Source: Nonomuraea helvata
GTDB lineage: Bacteria; Actinomycetota; Actinomycetes; Streptosporangiales; Streptosporangiaceae
Assembly: GCF_039535785.1 (NCBI RefSeq)
Contig: NZ_BAAAXV010000008.1
Coordinates: 372,001-436,000, forward strand
Length of the DNA: 64,000 nucleotides
Direction: 5' to 3'
Made by a program: the position numbers and the translations under genes. The notes under the pieces are model-generated. The model had not been told where the DNA came from. It worked only from the letters and a program-made list of their open reading frames with translations, and searched no databases. Shown here piece by piece: positions 8,943 through 17,104 of the stretch (the first letter of the stretch is position 1; each line of letters opens with the position of its first letter).

Positions 8943-10856
8943 ATGGTGCTGGCGAAGCGGCCGGCGGCTACGGAAGGGACGCTGCGTTCCTGGCTGTTGG
9001 AGGGGCTGCAGACCGACCGTAACCAGATCGAGCACGGTCCCCATGTGAAGCACCCGTGGTGGCGGGTGATGTGCCTGACCGGCGTGGACTACTTCTCCAC
9101 GCTGGGCTACCAGCCGGGCATCGCCGCGCTGGCGGCGGGGCTGCTGTCGCCGCTGGCCACCCTGTTCCTGGTGGCGCTCACACTGCTGGGCGCGCTGCCG
9201 GTCTACCGCAGGGTGGCGGTCGAGAGCCCGTACGGGCAGGGCTCGATCGCGATGCTGGAGAAGCTCGCGCCCCAGTGGTGGGGCAAGATCTTCGTGCTGG
9301 TCCTGCTGGGCTTCGCCGCCACCGACTTCGTGATCACGATGACGCTGTCGGCGGCGGACGCGACCGCGCACATCCTGGAGAACCCGTTCGTGCCGGCCTT
9401 CCTGGACGGGCAGCGGGTGCCGGTCACGCTCGTGCTCCTGGCGATGCTGGGCGGGGTGTTCCTGATGGGCTTCAGCGAGGCCATCGGCCTCGCCACACTG
9501 CTCGTCCTCATCTATCTGAGCCTGAACGCGGTCGTCGTGGGGGCCGCGATCGTGCACGTGCTGGAGGCCCCCCGGGTCGTGCTGGACTGGCAGCACGCGC
9601 TGAGCGGCGGCTTCGGCAGCCCGCTCGCCATGATCGGGCTGTCGCTGGTGGTCATGCCGAAGCTGGCGCTGGGCCTGTCCGGGTTCGAGACCGGTGTCGC
9701 GGTGATGCCGGTGATCAAGGGCGACCTCCAGGAGCGGATCAAGGGCGCCAGGCGGCTGCTCACCACCGCCGCGCTGATCATGAGCGTGTTCCTGATCTTC
9801 TCCAGCTTCGTCACCACCCTGCTCATCCCGCCGCAGGAGTTCCGGGACGGCGGCAAGGCGAGCGGGCGGGCGCTGGCCTACCTGGCGCACGCCTACCTGG
9901 GCAACGGGTTCGGCACCGCGTACGACGTGTCCACCATCGCGATCCTCTGGTTCGCCGGGGCCTCGGCGATGGCCGGGCTGATCAACCTCGTGCCGCGTTA
10001 CCTGCCCCGGTACGGCATGGCGCCGGAGTGGACGGGCGCGGTGCGGCCGCTCGTGCTGGTGTTCTCGGCGATCGGGTTCGGCATCACGATCATCTTCCGC
10101 GCCGACGTCAACGCCCAGGGCGGCGCGTACGCGACAGGCGTGCTGGTGCTCATCCTCTCGGCCGCGGTCGCGGTGACGCTGACGGCCAGGAGGAGAGGCC
10201 TGCACCGGGCGGCCGCGGGGTACGCGGTCATCGCGGCCGTGCTGGCCTACACCCTGGTGGACAATGTCAGGGAGCGGCCCGACGGCGTCAAGATCGCCTC
10301 GTTCTTCATCGGGGCCATCATCGCCACGTCGTTGATCTCCCGGGCCACCCGCTCGATGGAGCTGCGGGTCACGGCGGTCCACCTGGATCCGCTGGCGGAG
10401 CAGTTCGTCAACGAGGTGGCGTGCGGCGAGATCCACGTGATCGCCAACGAGCCGCACAAACGGGATCAGCACGAGTACAACGAGAAGCTCCGCGAGACCT
10501 GGCTCGCCCACCGGCTGCGCTCCTCGGAACCGGTGGTCTTCGTGGAGGTGACGGTGCCGGACGCCTCGGAGTTCGAGACAGAGCTGCGGGTCAGGGGCGA
10601 GGAGCGGTACGGCCACAAGATCCTGATGATCGAGAGCTCGGCCGTGCCCAACACGCTGGCGGCGCTGCTGCTGCACCTGCGGGACCGCACCGGCTCGGCC
10701 CCGCACATCTACTTCCACTGGACCGAGGGCAACCCGGTGGTCGCGATGCTGCGCTACCTGGTCTTCGGCGGCGGCGACGTACCGGCGCTGACCAGGGAGG
10801 TGCTGCGCCAGGCCGAGCCGCACCGCGAACGCCGGCCGCACGTCCACGTCGCCTGA
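8943..10856 (+). CDS. APC-superfamily permease with cytoplasmic C-terminal domain
   Basis: A 637-residue transporter. A hydrophilic N-terminus is followed by about 12 membrane helices (about residues 40-480) and then a soluble domain of about 150 residues. The TM1 region around DYFSTLGYQPG has the broken-helix pattern of APC amino-acid and cation transporters. The C-terminal part starts near RSMELRVTAVHLDP and has alternating beta/alpha segments. Substrate (amino acid or K+) cannot be decided. I place the start at ATG 8943 because AAAGGGGTGAC precedes it; the frame is open upstream. Regulation may involve the structured leader at 8753-8825. Confidence 0.8.
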   Translation: MVLAKRPAATEGTLRSWLLEGLQTDRNQIEHGPHVKHPWWRVMCLTGVDYFSTLGYQPGIAALAAGLLSPLATLFLVALTLLGALPVYRRVAVESPYGQGSIAMLEKLAPQWWGKIFVLVLLGFAATDFVITMTLSAADATAHILENPFVPAFLDGQRVPVTLVLLAMLGGVFLMGFSEAIGLATLLVLIYLSLNAVVVGAAIVHVLEAPRVVLDWQHALSGGFGSPLAMIGLSLVVMPKLALGLSGFETGVAVMPVIKGDLQERIKGARRLLTTAALIMSVFLIFSSFVTTLLIPPQEFRDGGKASGRALAYLAHAYLGNGFGTAYDVSTIAILWFAGASAMAGLINLVPRYLPRYGMAPEWTGAVRPLVLVFSAIGFGITIIFRADVNAQGGAYATGVLVLILSAAVAVTLTARRRGLHRAAAGYAVIAAVLAYTLVDNVRERPDGVKIASFFIGAIIATSLISRATRSMELRVTAVHLDPLAEQFVNEVACGEIHVIANEPHKRDQHEYNEKLRETWLAHRLRSSEPVVFVEVTVPDASEFETELRVRGEERYGHKILMIESSAVPNTLAALLLHLRDRTGSAPHIYFHWTEGNPVVAMLRYLVFGGGDVPALTREVLRQAEPHRERRPHVHVA

Positions 10857-10878
10857 ACGGCCCTCGCCGGCGTACGGA

Positions 10879-11646
10879 TCACCAGCCCCGGCCGCGCAGG
10901 AAGGCGGCGCAGCGGTGGGTCCAGTCGCCGACGACGGGGTCGGCCTCCGCCAGCCCCAGCCCGTGCCTGCCGCTGGGATAGACGTGGACCTCCTGGGGCA
11001 CCTGGTGGCGGGCGAGCGCCTGAGCCAGCTGGAGGCTGTTGTCCACGGGGACCGCCGCGTCGTCGGCGGTGTGCCACAGGAACATGGGCGGCGTCGTGGG
11101 GCCGACCCGGCGGGCGAGCGTCAGCTCGGTACGCAGTGACTCGGGCGCGTCGTCGCCGAGCAGGTTGGCGGTGACGCCCGGGTGCGCGGCCGGTCCGGTG
11201 AGAGCGGTGACGGGGTAGCAGAGCACGGCCAGGCCGGGACGGGCGTCGGCCTGGTCGACGGCGTCGTGCGGCCCCTCCGGCAGCATGGCGCCGGTCTCGG
11301 TGGCGAGGAGCCCGGCCAGGTGACCGCCCGCCGAGAACCCGAGCACCCCGACGCGGGCGGGGTCCACGCCGTTCGCCGTGGCGTGGTGCCTGACCCAGCG
11401 CACCGCCCTGGCGGCGTCGAGCAGCGGCAGCGGGTGGCGGTGCGGCGCGATGCGGTAGTGCAGGACGAACGCCGCGATGCCGAGCGAGTTGAGCCACCGC
11501 GCCACCGGAGCCCCCTCGTGCTCGGCGAGGTGCTGGTAGGCGCCGCCGGGCAACACCACGACGGCCGGAGCAGGATCGTCACGCCGCATAGCGAAGGCGG
11601 TGATGGTCGCGTCGCCGATCATGGGCCACAGGGGGTGCTCGCTCAT
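10879..11646 (-). CDS. Alpha/beta hydrolase, esterase/BD-FAE type
   Basis: A 255-residue soluble esterase-like enzyme. The oxyanion-hole segment is LPGGAYQHL, the nucleophile motif GFSAGGHLAG, the acid in TADDAAVPV, and the catalytic His in SGRHGLGLA, all in the usual order for acetylesterase/acetylxylan-esterase-like hydrolases. The frame is open far upstream, but the family N-terminus starts at ATG 11646 (MSEHPLWPM). It is convergent with the permease and divergent from the ABC exporter, with only 85 bases for both promoters. Confidence 0.8.
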   Translation of the reverse strand: MSEHPLWPMIGDATITAFAMRRDDPAPAVVVLPGGAYQHLAEHEGAPVARWLNSLGIAAFVLHYRIAPHRHPLPLLDAARAVRWVRHHATANGVDPARVGVLGFSAGGHLAGLLATETGAMLPEGPHDAVDQADARPGLAVLCYPVTALTGPAAHPGVTANLLGDDAPESLRTELTLARRVGPTTPPMFLWHTADDAAVPVDNSLQLAQALARHQVPQEVHVYPSGRHGLGLAEADPVVGDWTHRCAAFLRGRGW

Positions 11647-11731
11647 GCGTGGATGGTAGCGGGCGGGCGGCCCGTGGCAGGCACGCCCCCTGCCCGGCCC
11701 GGTAAGGGGATCGGGCTTTAGGGTCGAGGGC

Positions 11732-13558
11732 ATGACGGAACGGATCATGGCCCCCGGGACTCCTGACTGTCGCAGCGCCGGACGGTACCTGTGGTGGCTG
11801 GTCACGAGCCAGCGCGGCAGGATCGCCGCCGGCGCGGTCCTGGGCAGTGCCTGGATGGTCTGCATGACGCTGCCGCCGTACATCCTGTCGCGCGCCATCG
11901 ACGACGGGCTGACGCCGGGACGCTGGGACGCGCTGGCCGGATGGGTCGGCGCCGTGGTGGGGATCGGGGTGCTGAACGCCTGGCTGGCCATCATGCGCCA
12001 CCGCACGATGACCAGGGTCCGGATGGACGCCGCCTTCCGCACCGCACAGGTCGTGGCCCGGCACGCGACGCGGCTGGGCGCGACGCTCTCGCGCAAGGTC
12101 ACGGCCGGGGAAGTGGTCACGATCGGGTTCGGTGACGCCGGGTTGATCGCCCACGCGCTGACCATCACCGGCCCCGGCGTCGGTTCGGTCCTCGCCTACG
12201 TCGTCGTGGCCGCGCTGCTGCTGGCCGTCTCGCCGCTGCTCGCCGCGGTGGTGCTGCTCGGCGTGCCGCTGCTCGCGGTGCTGCTCGGCCCGCTGATGGG
12301 ACGGCTGAGCGGCGCCGAGACGGCGTACCGGGCGCGGCAGGGGGAGCTGGCCGCCCGGTTCGGGGACATCGCCGCGGGCCTGCGGGTCCTGAACGGCATC
12401 GGCGGCAAGGAGGTGTACGCCGAGCGCTACCGGCGCGGCTCGCGTGAGCTCCAGGAGAAGGGCTACCAGGTGGGTGCGGTGACCAGCTGGATCCAGGCTC
12501 TGGGAGTCGGCCTGCCCACGCTGTTCCTCGGCGCCGTGACCTGGCTGGCGGCCCGGATGGCGGCGCAGGGGGACATCACCACGGGGGAACTGGTGGCCGT
12601 CTACGGCTATGCCGCCGTGCTGGTGCTGCCGGTCACGTTCTTCATCGAGGGCAGCTACGGTCTCAACCGCGGCCTCGTCGCAGCCCGCAGGGTCGTTCGC
12701 CTGCTGACCCTGGAGCCCGACGTCACGAGCGGGGACGCGCGCCTGGACCCGCCCGCCTCACCGTCGGTCCTGCGCGATCCCGGCTCCGGCGTCGAGATCG
12801 CGCCGGGCGAGCTGGCCGCGCTGGTCAGCGCCAGGCCGGGGGAGTCCGCGGCGGTGCTCGACCGGCTCGGCGGGTTCACCGGATCGGACGTGACCTGGGG
12901 TGCGGTCCGCCTCGGCGACATCGACCGGGCGCGGGTGCGTGAGCGGATCCTGGTGGCGGACAACGAGGCGGACCTGTTCGCGGGCACGCTGCGCGACGTC
13001 ATCGCGGGCAGCGCGGACCCTGACGAGGCGGCCGTCGAGCGGGCGGTCCACGCGGCCATGGCCGAGGACGTCGTACGCGGGCTGCCGGACGGGCTCGATT
13101 CGCCCATCGACCCTCAGGGCCGCAACCTGTCCGGCGGGCAGCGGCAGCGCGTACGCCTGGCCCGGGCACTGGTGGCCGAGCCCGAGATCCTCCTCGCGGC
13201 CGAACCCACCTCGGCCGTGGACGCCCACACCGAGGCCACCATCGCGGCCCGCCTGCGTGCCGCCCGCGAGGGCCGCGCCACGGCGGTCACCACGACCTCG
13301 CCACTCGTACTGGACCAGGCCGACACCGTGTACTACCTGGTGGACGGGTCCGTCGCGGCGGCGGGCAGCCACCGCGACCTGCTGCGCGACCATCCCGGCT
13401 ACCGCCTGCTGGTGTCCCGCGACACGGACGACCCGGACGACCCGGGTGGCCCGGCGGACACCGGACGCCCGGAGGCTCCGGACGACCCGGGCCACCCGCA
13501 GGACCCGAGCGACCTGGACAGCGAGACCGGCGCCCGGCCCGAGGAGGCCCTCCGATGA
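11732..13558 (+). CDS. ABC exporter half-transporter with degenerate ATP site
   Basis: 608 residues: six-helix exporter domain (about 25-320), then a nucleotide-binding domain. The Walker A position reads SARPGESAAV and lacks the GxxGxGKS/T loop and its Lys. The Q-loop position is VADNEAD. The signature LSGGQ (about residue 466) is intact. Walker B is EILLAAEPTS, with the Asp replaced by Ala but the Glu kept, and the H-loop His is absent (TTSPLVL). The C-terminal tail is rich in Asp, Pro and Gly. It overlaps the next gene by 4 bases (ATGA), which supports a translationally coupled heterodimer. Substrate unknown. Confidence 0.88.
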   Translation: MTERIMAPGTPDCRSAGRYLWWLVTSQRGRIAAGAVLGSAWMVCMTLPPYILSRAIDDGLTPGRWDALAGWVGAVVGIGVLNAWLAIMRHRTMTRVRMDAAFRTAQVVARHATRLGATLSRKVTAGEVVTIGFGDAGLIAHALTITGPGVGSVLAYVVVAALLLAVSPLLAAVVLLGVPLLAVLLGPLMGRLSGAETAYRARQGELAARFGDIAAGLRVLNGIGGKEVYAERYRRGSRELQEKGYQVGAVTSWIQALGVGLPTLFLGAVTWLAARMAAQGDITTGELVAVYGYAAVLVLPVTFFIEGSYGLNRGLVAARRVVRLLTLEPDVTSGDARLDPPASPSVLRDPGSGVEIAPGELAALVSARPGESAAVLDRLGGFTGSDVTWGAVRLGDIDRARVRERILVADNEADLFAGTLRDVIAGSADPDEAAVERAVHAAMAEDVVRGLPDGLDSPIDPQGRNLSGGQRQRVRLARALVAEPEILLAAEPTSAVDAHTEATIAARLRAAREGRATAVTTTSPLVLDQADTVYYLVDGSVAAAGSHRDLLRDHPGYRLLVSRDTDDPDDPGGPADTGRPEAPDDPGHPQDPSDLDSETGARPEEALR

Positions 13559-15312
13559 GCACTCCGTCCGCCGCCGGGTCCCTGCCCGTCGCCGAGCCCT
13601 CCCGGGTCCGCCGGGCCGCGCTCCGGCTGATCCGCCTCGACGGCCGCGCCTTCGCCGCCGTGATCGCACTCAACGCGCTGGCCGCCGGGGCCGGACTGGT
13701 CGGCCCGTGGCTGCTCGGCCGCATCGTCGACGAGGTCAAGGCCGGTGCCGGGGTCGGCGCCGTGGACCGGCTGGCCCTGGTCATCCTCGCCTTCGCCCTG
13801 GTCCAGCTCCTGCTGTCGCGCTACGCGAGCTACCTCGGCCACCGTTTCGGCGAGCGTACGCTGGCCCGCGTCCGCGAGCAGTTCGCCGACAGGGCGCTCG
13901 CCCTGCCCGCCTCGGTGATCGAGCGCGCCGGCACGGGCGACCTGACCACCCGCGGCACCGCGGACGTGGCGGCCGTCGGAACCACGCTGCGGGACGCCGG
14001 TCCCGAGGTGCTCATCGCCGCGGTCCAGGCCGCGTTCATCCTGGGCGCGGTCTTCACCCTCGACCCGCTCCTGGGCGCGTGCGGCGTGCTCGGCCTGCTG
14101 GGCATCTGGTTCGCCGCCCGCTGGTACCTGCGCCGCGCGGTCACCGCGTACCTGGACGAGGGGGCGGCCAACTCGGCACTCGCCGAGCAGCTGGCCGCCA
14201 CCACCACCGGCGCCCGCACCGTCGAGGCCCTCGGGCTCGAGCGCCGCCGCCTCGAGGCGTGCCGGCAGGCCGTCGAGGAGTGCCGCAGGACCCGTACCCG
14301 CACGCTGTTCCTGCGCAGCGTGCTCTTCCCGATCGTGGACGTCTCGTACGTCATCCCGGTGGCCGGCGTCCTGCTGATCGGCGGCGTCATGACGCAGGGC
14401 GGCGGCATGACCCTGGGAACGGTCGTCGCCGCGGCCCTCTACCTGCGGCAGCTGTCCCACCCGCTGGACACCGTCCTGTTCCATCTGGAGAACCTGCAGA
14501 GCAGCAGCGCCTCGTTCGCCCGGGTCGAGGGCCTCGCCCTGGCCTCGCGGCAGGAACCGGCGGGCGCGGGCCCGTCCGTGCCGGCCTCGGACCGGCTCGA
14601 GGTCGCCGGCGCGCACTACGCCTACGACAGCGGCCCCGACGTCCTGCGCGGGGTGGACCTGACCGTCCAGCCCGGCGAACGCCTGGCGATCGTCGGGCCG
14701 TCCGGCGCGGGCAAGACCACGCTCGGCAGGCTCCTGGCGGGCGTGGACCGGCCCCGCGCCGGCACCGTCACCGTGGGCGGCGTGCCCGTCGCCGACCTCG
14801 ACCCCGACCGGCTGCGCGAGCGCGTCATCCTCGTCACCCAGGAGCACCACGTCTTCCTCGGCACGGTACGGGACAACCTCCGCATCGCCGCCCCCTCCGC
14901 CACCGACGCCGACCTGCACGCGGCACTCACCGCCGTCGGCGCCGACTGGATCGGCGACCTCCCGGACGGCCTGGACACCGACCTGGGCCCCGGAGGCCAC
15001 CGCCTGGACGGCGCGCAGACGCAGCAGGTGGCCCTGGCCCGCGTGGTGCTCGCCGACCCCCACACGCTGATCCTCGACGAGGCCACCGCGCTCCTCGACC
15101 CGGGAACGGCCCGCCACACCGAACGGGCCCTGGCCGCCGTGCTCGCCGGCCGGACCGTCATCGCCATCGCCCACCGGCTGCAGACCGCGCACGACGCCGA
15201 CCGGGTGGCGGTCATGCAGGACGGCCGGCTCACCGAGCTCGGGACGCACCACGACCTCGTCGCGGCGGGTGGCACGTATGCCGCCCTCTGGCATTCGTGG
15301 CACGGGGACTGA
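13555..15312 (+). CDS. ABC exporter half-transporter, catalytic half
   Basis: 585 residues: six membrane helices followed by a full nucleotide-binding domain. Walker A (GPSGAGKTT, from residue 381), the Q-loop (VTQEHH), Walker B with catalytic Glu (LILDEATALLD, about 505) and the H-loop (IAHRLQT) are intact, but the signature is LDGAQ (about 484) in place of LSGGQ. This is the exact complement of the upstream half: one competent ATP site can form only from this subunit's Walker motifs and the partner's LSGGQ. Family knowledge points to a TmrAB-like heterodimeric exporter of drugs, lipids or peptides. Confidence 0.9.
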   Translation: MSTPSAAGSLPVAEPSRVRRAALRLIRLDGRAFAAVIALNALAAGAGLVGPWLLGRIVDEVKAGAGVGAVDRLALVILAFALVQLLLSRYASYLGHRFGERTLARVREQFADRALALPASVIERAGTGDLTTRGTADVAAVGTTLRDAGPEVLIAAVQAAFILGAVFTLDPLLGACGVLGLLGIWFAARWYLRRAVTAYLDEGAANSALAEQLAATTTGARTVEALGLERRRLEACRQAVEECRRTRTRTLFLRSVLFPIVDVSYVIPVAGVLLIGGVMTQGGGMTLGTVVAAALYLRQLSHPLDTVLFHLENLQSSSASFARVEGLALASRQEPAGAGPSVPASDRLEVAGAHYAYDSGPDVLRGVDLTVQPGERLAIVGPSGAGKTTLGRLLAGVDRPRAGTVTVGGVPVADLDPDRLRERVILVTQEHHVFLGTVRDNLRIAAPSATDADLHAALTAVGADWIGDLPDGLDTDLGPGGHRLDGAQTQQVALARVVLADPHTLILDEATALLDPGTARHTERALAAVLAGRTVIAIAHRLQTAHDADRVAVMQDGRLTELGTHHDLVAAGGTYAALWHSWHGD

Positions 15313-15316
15313 GGGG

Positions 15317-15862
15317 TCAGGCCGTACGGGACGTGATCGCCCGGTCGGGGCGCAGGGCCAGCAGCACCCCGAGCGTGGCGTACCCGATGACCAGGTGGCC
15401 GCCGCCGATCAACTGCGCCAGCTGCTCGCCGACCAGGATGTAGCTGGGGACGGTCACGACCGCCCAGCTCTCGGCGAGCAGCGGCCACCAGCGCAGCGGC
15501 CCGCGCCACCGCCCGGCGGCGGCCAGCTTGACGCTGATCGCGGCCATGCCCAGCATCGACAGCGGCCAGCAGAGGTCCATGGGCGACAGCCACGGCGCGT
15601 CCTTGAGGCCGTCCGGCAGGAGCCCGTGCAGCAGCGACCACACACTGGCCACGCCGAGCACCGCCGCCTCGAGCCTGAGCGCCACCGCGGCGGCCCGCGA
15701 GGTGCCGATCGCCTGCGTCTTCATCTGCACCCAGAGCAGGCAGAAGATGCCGAGCTGGAACACCAGACCGGTCAGGTCCACGACCCGCTCGCCCACGCCG
15801 ACGCCTTTCGTGCCGAAGACGAAGATGGCCGCCGCCCAGGTCAGCGCGCCGACCGTGTGGCC
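15317..15862 (-). pseudogene. Truncated polytopic membrane protein
   Basis: The frame reads about 180 residues with five to six hydrophobic helices, from VGALTWAAAIFVFGTKG to the C-terminus at TSRTA. No usable start lies at its 5' end; upstream the frame runs into antisense of a LuxR-type response regulator. Only a short N-terminal part seems lost, so residual function is possible if a GTG near 15850 is used. I recognise no named family. Its stop is 4 bases from the convergent ABC gene stop. Confidence 0.55.
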
Positions 15863-16288
15863 GACAGCCCGCACATCGGGGTCGTCATGCTGACCATGTC
15901 GGAGGAGGACGCCACCCTGTTCGCCGCGATGCGCGCCGGGGCGCGCGGCTTCCTGCTCAAAGGCGCGAACCAGGCCGAGATCGTCCGCGCCATCCAGGCC
16001 GTCTCCCACGGCGAGGCCATCTTCGGGCCGGCGATCGCGCGCCGCGTGACCGAGTTCTTCACGGCGCCGCCGCCTTCGGACGACACCGCGTTCCCCCAGC
16101 TCACGCCGCGCGAGCGGGAGATCCTCGCGTTGATCGCCGCCGGCCGGTCGAACCCGCAGATCGCCTCCGAGCTGTTCCTGTCGCCGAAGACCGTGCGCAA
16201 CAACGTCTCCAACATCTTCGCCAAGCTGCACGTCGCCGACCGCACCGAGGCGATCATCCGCGCCCGGGACGCGGGGCTCGCCCGGTGA
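15863..16288 (+). pseudogene. 5'-truncated NarL/LuxR-family response regulator
   Basis: The sequence starts abruptly inside a receiver domain (SPHIGVVMLTM, which is receiver strand 4, then MRAGARGFLLKG with the conserved Lys) and continues into a complete LuxR helix-turn-helix (LTPREREILALIAAGRSN, then LSPKTVRNNVSNIF). The first 70 or so residues, including the phospho-acceptor Asp, are missing. An internal ATG at 15887 could yield a short HTH protein. It abuts the truncated membrane gene head to head, so a deletion removed the shared 5' region of two divergent genes. Confidence 0.8.
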
Positions 16289-16338
16289 ACCCCGATACTG
16301 GGGAAGATCGCCCATCGACCACCCAGGGAGGCCGAGCC

Positions 16339-16778
16339 GTGCCGGAGACCCTGCTGCGTAACGTCTTCCACGTCGCGGCGCCGCCGTCCGCGGTGCTCGT
16401 GCACCTGAGCGAGCCGTCGAGTTACGTGGGCCTGTCGCCGCTCGTGGTGGAGGTGCGGGACGTGCGGCGGGAGCCGGGACTGTCCCGGTTCGTGTCGGTG
16501 GAGCGCTTCCGTTCCTGGGGTTCCTGAGGTACGACAACCTGATCGAGGTGACGCTGCGCGCCTCTCGCGAGGGCGTCGAGGGCGAGGTGGACAGTCCCGG
16601 CGGGGTGCGGCTGGGCTACCGGTTCCGGCTGGCCGCCGAGGGCGAGGGGACCGAGGTGGAGGACGTGCTGACGGTGCGGGCGACGTTCGGGCCCCTGCTC
16701 CGGTACGCCGCCCGCAAGGCCAGGGAGGTGCAGCTCGCCCGGGCGCAGGTCCTCGCGGAACGCGCCCGGACGCTCTGA
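16339..16778 (+). pseudogene. SRPBCC-family protein broken by a one-base frameshift
   Basis: GTG 16339, preceded by CAGGGAGG, starts a polyketide-cyclase/SRPBCC-like protein (PETLLRNVFHVAAPPSAV). The frame closes at 16525-16527, but the continuation (FLGFLRYDNLIEV, through to ARAQVLAERARTL) lies in another frame and ends at 16778. One missing base near 16511 joins the two parts into a normal protein of about 147 residues. A real inactivating mutation or a sequencing error are both possible. It follows the response-regulator remnant by 50 bases. Confidence 0.75.
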
Positions 16779-16794
16779 GCGCTCTCCGGCCGGG

Positions 16795-17036
16795 TCAGGA
16801 CGGCGTGACCGGGCGGAACGAGCTGTCCGCGCGGAACAGGGCCGTGTCCTCGGCCTTGTCCAGGCGGAGCCGGTCGTCGCTGCGGCGGACGAACCGGCCG
16901 GGGTGGTTGACCGACTCCAGCCGTACCGACCCTCCGGCCGTGCTCTGTCAGCGGGGAGGGCGGGCAGCACGGCGGCGCCCGCCTCCACGGTGGCGGCCGC
17001 CTTCAGCACGCTTCGGCGGGAGGGCTGCGTGGTCGT
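16795..17036 (-). pseudogene. Remnant of a Tat-exported AbfB-domain protein
   Basis: Two pieces of one secreted protein are fused out of frame. The 5' piece is a Tat leader (PSRRSVLKAAATV) whose expected start codon, 6 bases after GGGAAAGGA, reads ACG (17036-17034) in place of ATG. The 3' piece (SVRLESVNHPGRFVRR, then LRLDKAEDTALFRADSSFRP) is the C-terminus of an arabinose-binding AbfB domain. Nearly the whole body is deleted. The intact parent probably cleaved or bound arabinan-type polysaccharide. Confidence 0.7.
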
Positions 17037-17104
17037 GGAAGTCCTTTCCCAGGAGTCACTCTCGTCACAGGAGACGGACGCGGGCGGCGCGGATAACGGA
17101 AATC

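Noticed and set aside
8760..10847. A 695-codon open frame antisense to the APC permease
   Set aside because: Rich in Arg, His, Asp and Gln, no recognisable fold; the plus-strand frame is a clear transporter.
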